DNA from: Escarpia spicata | Lineage: Eukaryota; Annelida; Polychaeta; Sabellida; Siboglinidae | NCBI GenBank assembly: GCA_963995525.1 | Contig: OZ023205.1 | Coordinates: 51,536,738 to 51,600,737, forward strand | Reading direction: 5' to 3' | Length of the DNA: 64,000 nt | Shown: positions 61,478 through 64,000 of the stretch, piece after piece | Position numbering within the stretch: position 1 is the first letter of the stretch | How the letters are laid out: each line of letters starts with the position of its first letter | Program-made: the position numbers and the translations under genes | Notes under the pieces: model-generated | The model's database searches: none | Told to the model about the DNA's origin: nothing | What the model saw: the letters and a program-made list of their open reading frames with translations, nothing else

Positions 61478-62110
61478 CCAAGGTCGCCGTCAAATTATGA
61501 TTTTTCGAAATTGTGCTCTTCCGCAGTCGTCTTACCATTGCAATGGTTGTATATCTACTTTAATTACTTAAGTACAAGATGGCCAAGTAATATATTTTTG
61601 GAAAGCTCATTGTCTCCCCGTTAAAATAAGGCACGATATGGAGGTGTTACCTGATATCGCACGAGTGGAGCTAAGTGGAGCTAAGGTCAAACTAGGTCAC
61701 CGTGAAATGAGGAACATTCGATTTTTTTGAAATACCGCGAAAGTAATAAAGTTACAATGACCCTGTAACTACTTCTTTTATATGTACTAATCATACATTG
61801 TATGAAAGAACCATTTATCCCCATTAAAATGAGATATGACAAGGAGCTGTCAGTTAATAGAGTAGGCCAAAGTGTGGAGCGACGATCAAACAGTCACCGT
61901 CAAGTGATAAATGTTCGAAATTGTGTTATCCCGTAAACGTCAAACTGTATAAATGGTTGCGTATATCTACTTTACTTATCTATTCATGGCAATGTCGTAT
62001 TCTGTTGGAAAGCCAATTGTCTCCCAGTAAATATGGGATACGACGGAGAGTTATCGAGTGGTGCAGTAGGTGTGGAGTGTGAAGTTTAAAGACTGTCACT
62101 ATATGGAATT
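61478..62110. repeat. Diverged ~200-bp tandem repeat, about three copies
   Basis: Recurring order GTCACCGTSAARTGA (S = C or G, R = A or G), TTCGAAATTGTG, TATATCTACTTTA, TTGGAAAGC, ATTGTCTCCC and GTAAAATRWGG-like words at roughly 61480, 61700 and 61895. Copies are about 70% alike by eye. Confidence 0.6.
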
Positions 62111-62289
62111 ACGAATGTTCAAAACTAACTACGAGTGTTGTCAATGTGGGTCGTGATAGGTATTCTGCGCCCTCTCGCAGTGAGCATGTTGGCCGGGATC
62201 ATGCACAATGATTTTGCTTGCAGTGGCTAGCTTAGCACAGAACCACCCACCTCTAGTTTGCCAACAGCACCCAATTCCCACTAAATATC

Positions 62290-62600
62290 ACTTTGAAGTT
62301 GGAAAGGAAAGGGTGGAACAGGGTACACTCCCCAGCATTGTATATATACCGACTGCACAACAACCACACAGGCCAAATACCAACACATCGGGTCGTCCTG
62401 TTGAACTCGGAGCCAATAGCACACAGGCACTGCACTGCACCACCGGTGACTGCACCACCGTACTTACAGCGCCAGGTAGATCGGAGTACACTCTCCGGCA
62501 ATGTGCATGCTGACAAAACAACACCACCACCCATATTAAATACCCACACTTCGGGTCGTCTTGTTGGACTCAAAGCCAGTACCACATGGACATAACTGGT
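62290..62600. repeat. Direct duplication of ~155 bp
   Basis: GTACACTCCCCAGCATTGTA ... ACATCGGGTCGTCCTGTTGA ... GGAGCCAATAGCACA at 62322-62420 recurs as GTACACTCTCCGGCAATGTG ... ACTTCGGGTCGTCTTGTTGG ... AAAGCCAGTACCACA at 62485-62585. Confidence 0.75.
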
Positions 62601-62715
62601 GACTCCAGGTGGAATAGGACAAACTGGAAAGTCAAAGCAAGGCCACTTCAGCTATGCAATTGCATCATCAAAACAAGGCCGCTTTAGTCAACTGACTGTC
62701 TTGCCAAAACAAGAC

Positions 62716-62832
62716 TATAGCTTCGACAGGAGGCCTGGCCCCACGCTCATACAACAGGACCGCCCAGACAGAGGTGTAGCTCACAGGCTCGACAGGAGGC
62801 CTTGGGCACACAGCCTCGACAGGAGGCCTTAG
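62716..62832. repeat. Minisatellite with TCGACAGGAGGCCT
   Basis: Three copies of CTTCGACAGGAGGCCT / GCTCGACAGGAGGCCT / CCTCGACAGGAGGCCT, spaced 71 and 27 bp apart. Confidence 0.75.
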
Positions 62833-63640
62833 GTGCACTGTCTTGACACCCAAGCCAAGTGTCATTAAGGACTGCACCATATGGTACTCCCTGCACTGGG
62901 CATTTTTGCTATGTCATGAGCCGGTATGGCACCATTTATACACCCTGGGCATACAGCATTATTGCTGCCTGGGCACCACGCCAGGAACAGCAAATGATAA
63001 AGCTGATAGGAAAAATCATGTTAGACCATACTACATTCTTGCAGCACGACGCTGCCAATGTTTATTGTTGCAGGCTTGTAGTGAATGAACACACGCGAGC
63101 CTCCGCCATGTCACTGACTATGATGTGCCAACCACCGCTGAACGCTTGCACTGCGCTGGTGAAAACGACAGTCCACGATGTCAAGGTGGACGTGAAACTT
63201 ACAGTGATGCCAGCAACTAGTCACCGAGTCCAAGCATTGGTATGCTGGAGGTGAGACGTGGAGATGTCATCCGACTGTACACACTAGATGGCAGCACCCA
63301 TCCACCGGATGTAAGCACCAAAGCGAAGCAGGCATGCCAGGTATACTGCAAGCCATGCCACACAATGATGCCACAACAAACATGTGTTTGCTACATGCAA
63401 ACATGAAGCACAAGTATAAAAAGCTTTGTATGTTACATGAAAGTGTGTAGGCAAACAGACAAATCATTGCAGGAATCCCGAACACAAGTCTTGTCATATG
63501 TCATGCGGCTGGCGTTGCCACACAGACAACGAACAGTGAGCGATTAGCAGCAGGTGTATGGCAGCGGTACTATCTGACATATGTGAGTACTACAGCCAGT
63601 AGTATTCACAGATGTGAAACAAACAGTTTATTTCGAATAG
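62833..63640. other. Intergenic DNA, no gene seen
   Basis: Frames at 62843-63254 and 63267-63497 show no family resemblance and no splice structure I can support. Confidence 0.4.
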
Positions 63641-64000
63641 AAGCAAAGCTACCGAATTAAGGTATAAATCGTACACGAATAAACTATCAACCTACTATAC
63701 GATATACTAAACGGGATTATTTTAGTAAATTATTGTCTGAGCACCGGGACAACTTGTCGGGGATATGGAAAATTGTGCGTACAATCATGGGGAAATATCG
63801 ACTTGAGTGCAACTATCCGGTACAATTTGATAACAGTGGTGTTACTATCAGTGACAGGGTTGAAATAGCAAACACGTTTAATAAATATTTTACTAGTATT
63901 TGACCCGAGCTAGCTAAACAAATTGAAACTCCTACAGATGTGTCCGTTCTGGATTAAACGGGCAAACGTAATGAACGTTCAATATTTTTGATACCAACCT
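63641..64000 (+). mobile_element. CR1/L2-like LINE linker region, running off the window
   Basis: Plus frame: YFSKLLSEHRDNLSGIWKIV, then TISDRVEIANTFNKYFTSI, then PELAKQI. This is the linker between endonuclease and reverse transcriptase in CR1/L2-type ORF2. A TGA at 63901-63903 and a TAA near 63956 break it. The RT should follow beyond 64000. Confidence 0.75.

Overview
The window is animal genomic DNA, most likely from a marine invertebrate. Supporting signs are GT-AG introns, long CA/TG microsatellites, many decayed non-LTR retrotransposons, Ty3-type LTR elements, MITEs and satellites. I cannot name the species. Most of the sequence is AT-rich and gene-poor. The one convincing host gene is a six-exon MS4A-like tetraspan membrane protein on the minus strand (52437 down to 40006).

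The centre of interest is 15542-31965, a complete 16.4-kb Polinton/adintovirus-type DNA virus integrated in the host genome. It has ~150-bp terminal inverted repeats starting AGTAGTAAGG and a perfect 6-bp target duplication GGCGTG. It is visibly GC-richer than its surroundings. Nearly all genes are on the minus strand, in three apparent blocks read right to left. Block one (30251 to 27246) holds accessory and putative early genes: a NADAR-type ADP-ribosyl glycosidase, an RPA-like OB-fold protein, a protein with an internally duplicated domain, and small ORFs. Block two (26949 to 22698) is a protein-primed family B DNA polymerase with N-terminal zinc fingers and an OTU-like domain. Block three (22543 to 16046) holds morphogenesis genes: small membrane protein, packaging ATPase, two conserved unknowns, DDE integrase with chromodomain, membrane protein, penton-like minor capsid protein, basic core protein, double-jelly-roll major capsid protein and adenain-like protease. 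At the right end a three-exon gene on the opposite strand encodes an acidic protein behind its own TATA box and ahead of its own AATAAA. The copy is intact at its ends but carries an amber codon in the polymerase and apparent frameshifts in the NADAR, core-protein and polymerase N-terminal reading frames. It is therefore probably a recent, lightly decayed insertion, unless some of these are assembly errors.

The virus landed inside a LINE reverse transcriptase. Seventy bases away, in the same LINE, sits a 4.5-kb Ty3-type LTR element (32042-36580; LTRs differ at one position; TSD AACAG) whose integrase is internally deleted. The three LINE pieces (36586-37000, 31972-32041, 15200-15541) line up as one minus-strand RT.

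Left flank (1-15535): microsatellites, several LINE fragments on both strands, a Tc1-like remnant, an 8-bp minisatellite and a 90-bp satellite that is open in one frame over 13 copies. Right flank (36586-64000): pogo-like MITEs with a satellite grown from a MITE end, the MS4A-like gene with introns full of hAT-like and LINE debris, a second and older Ty3-type element (54836-58046) inserted into a conserved but broken protein-coding sequence, more tandem repeats, and a LINE running off the right edge.
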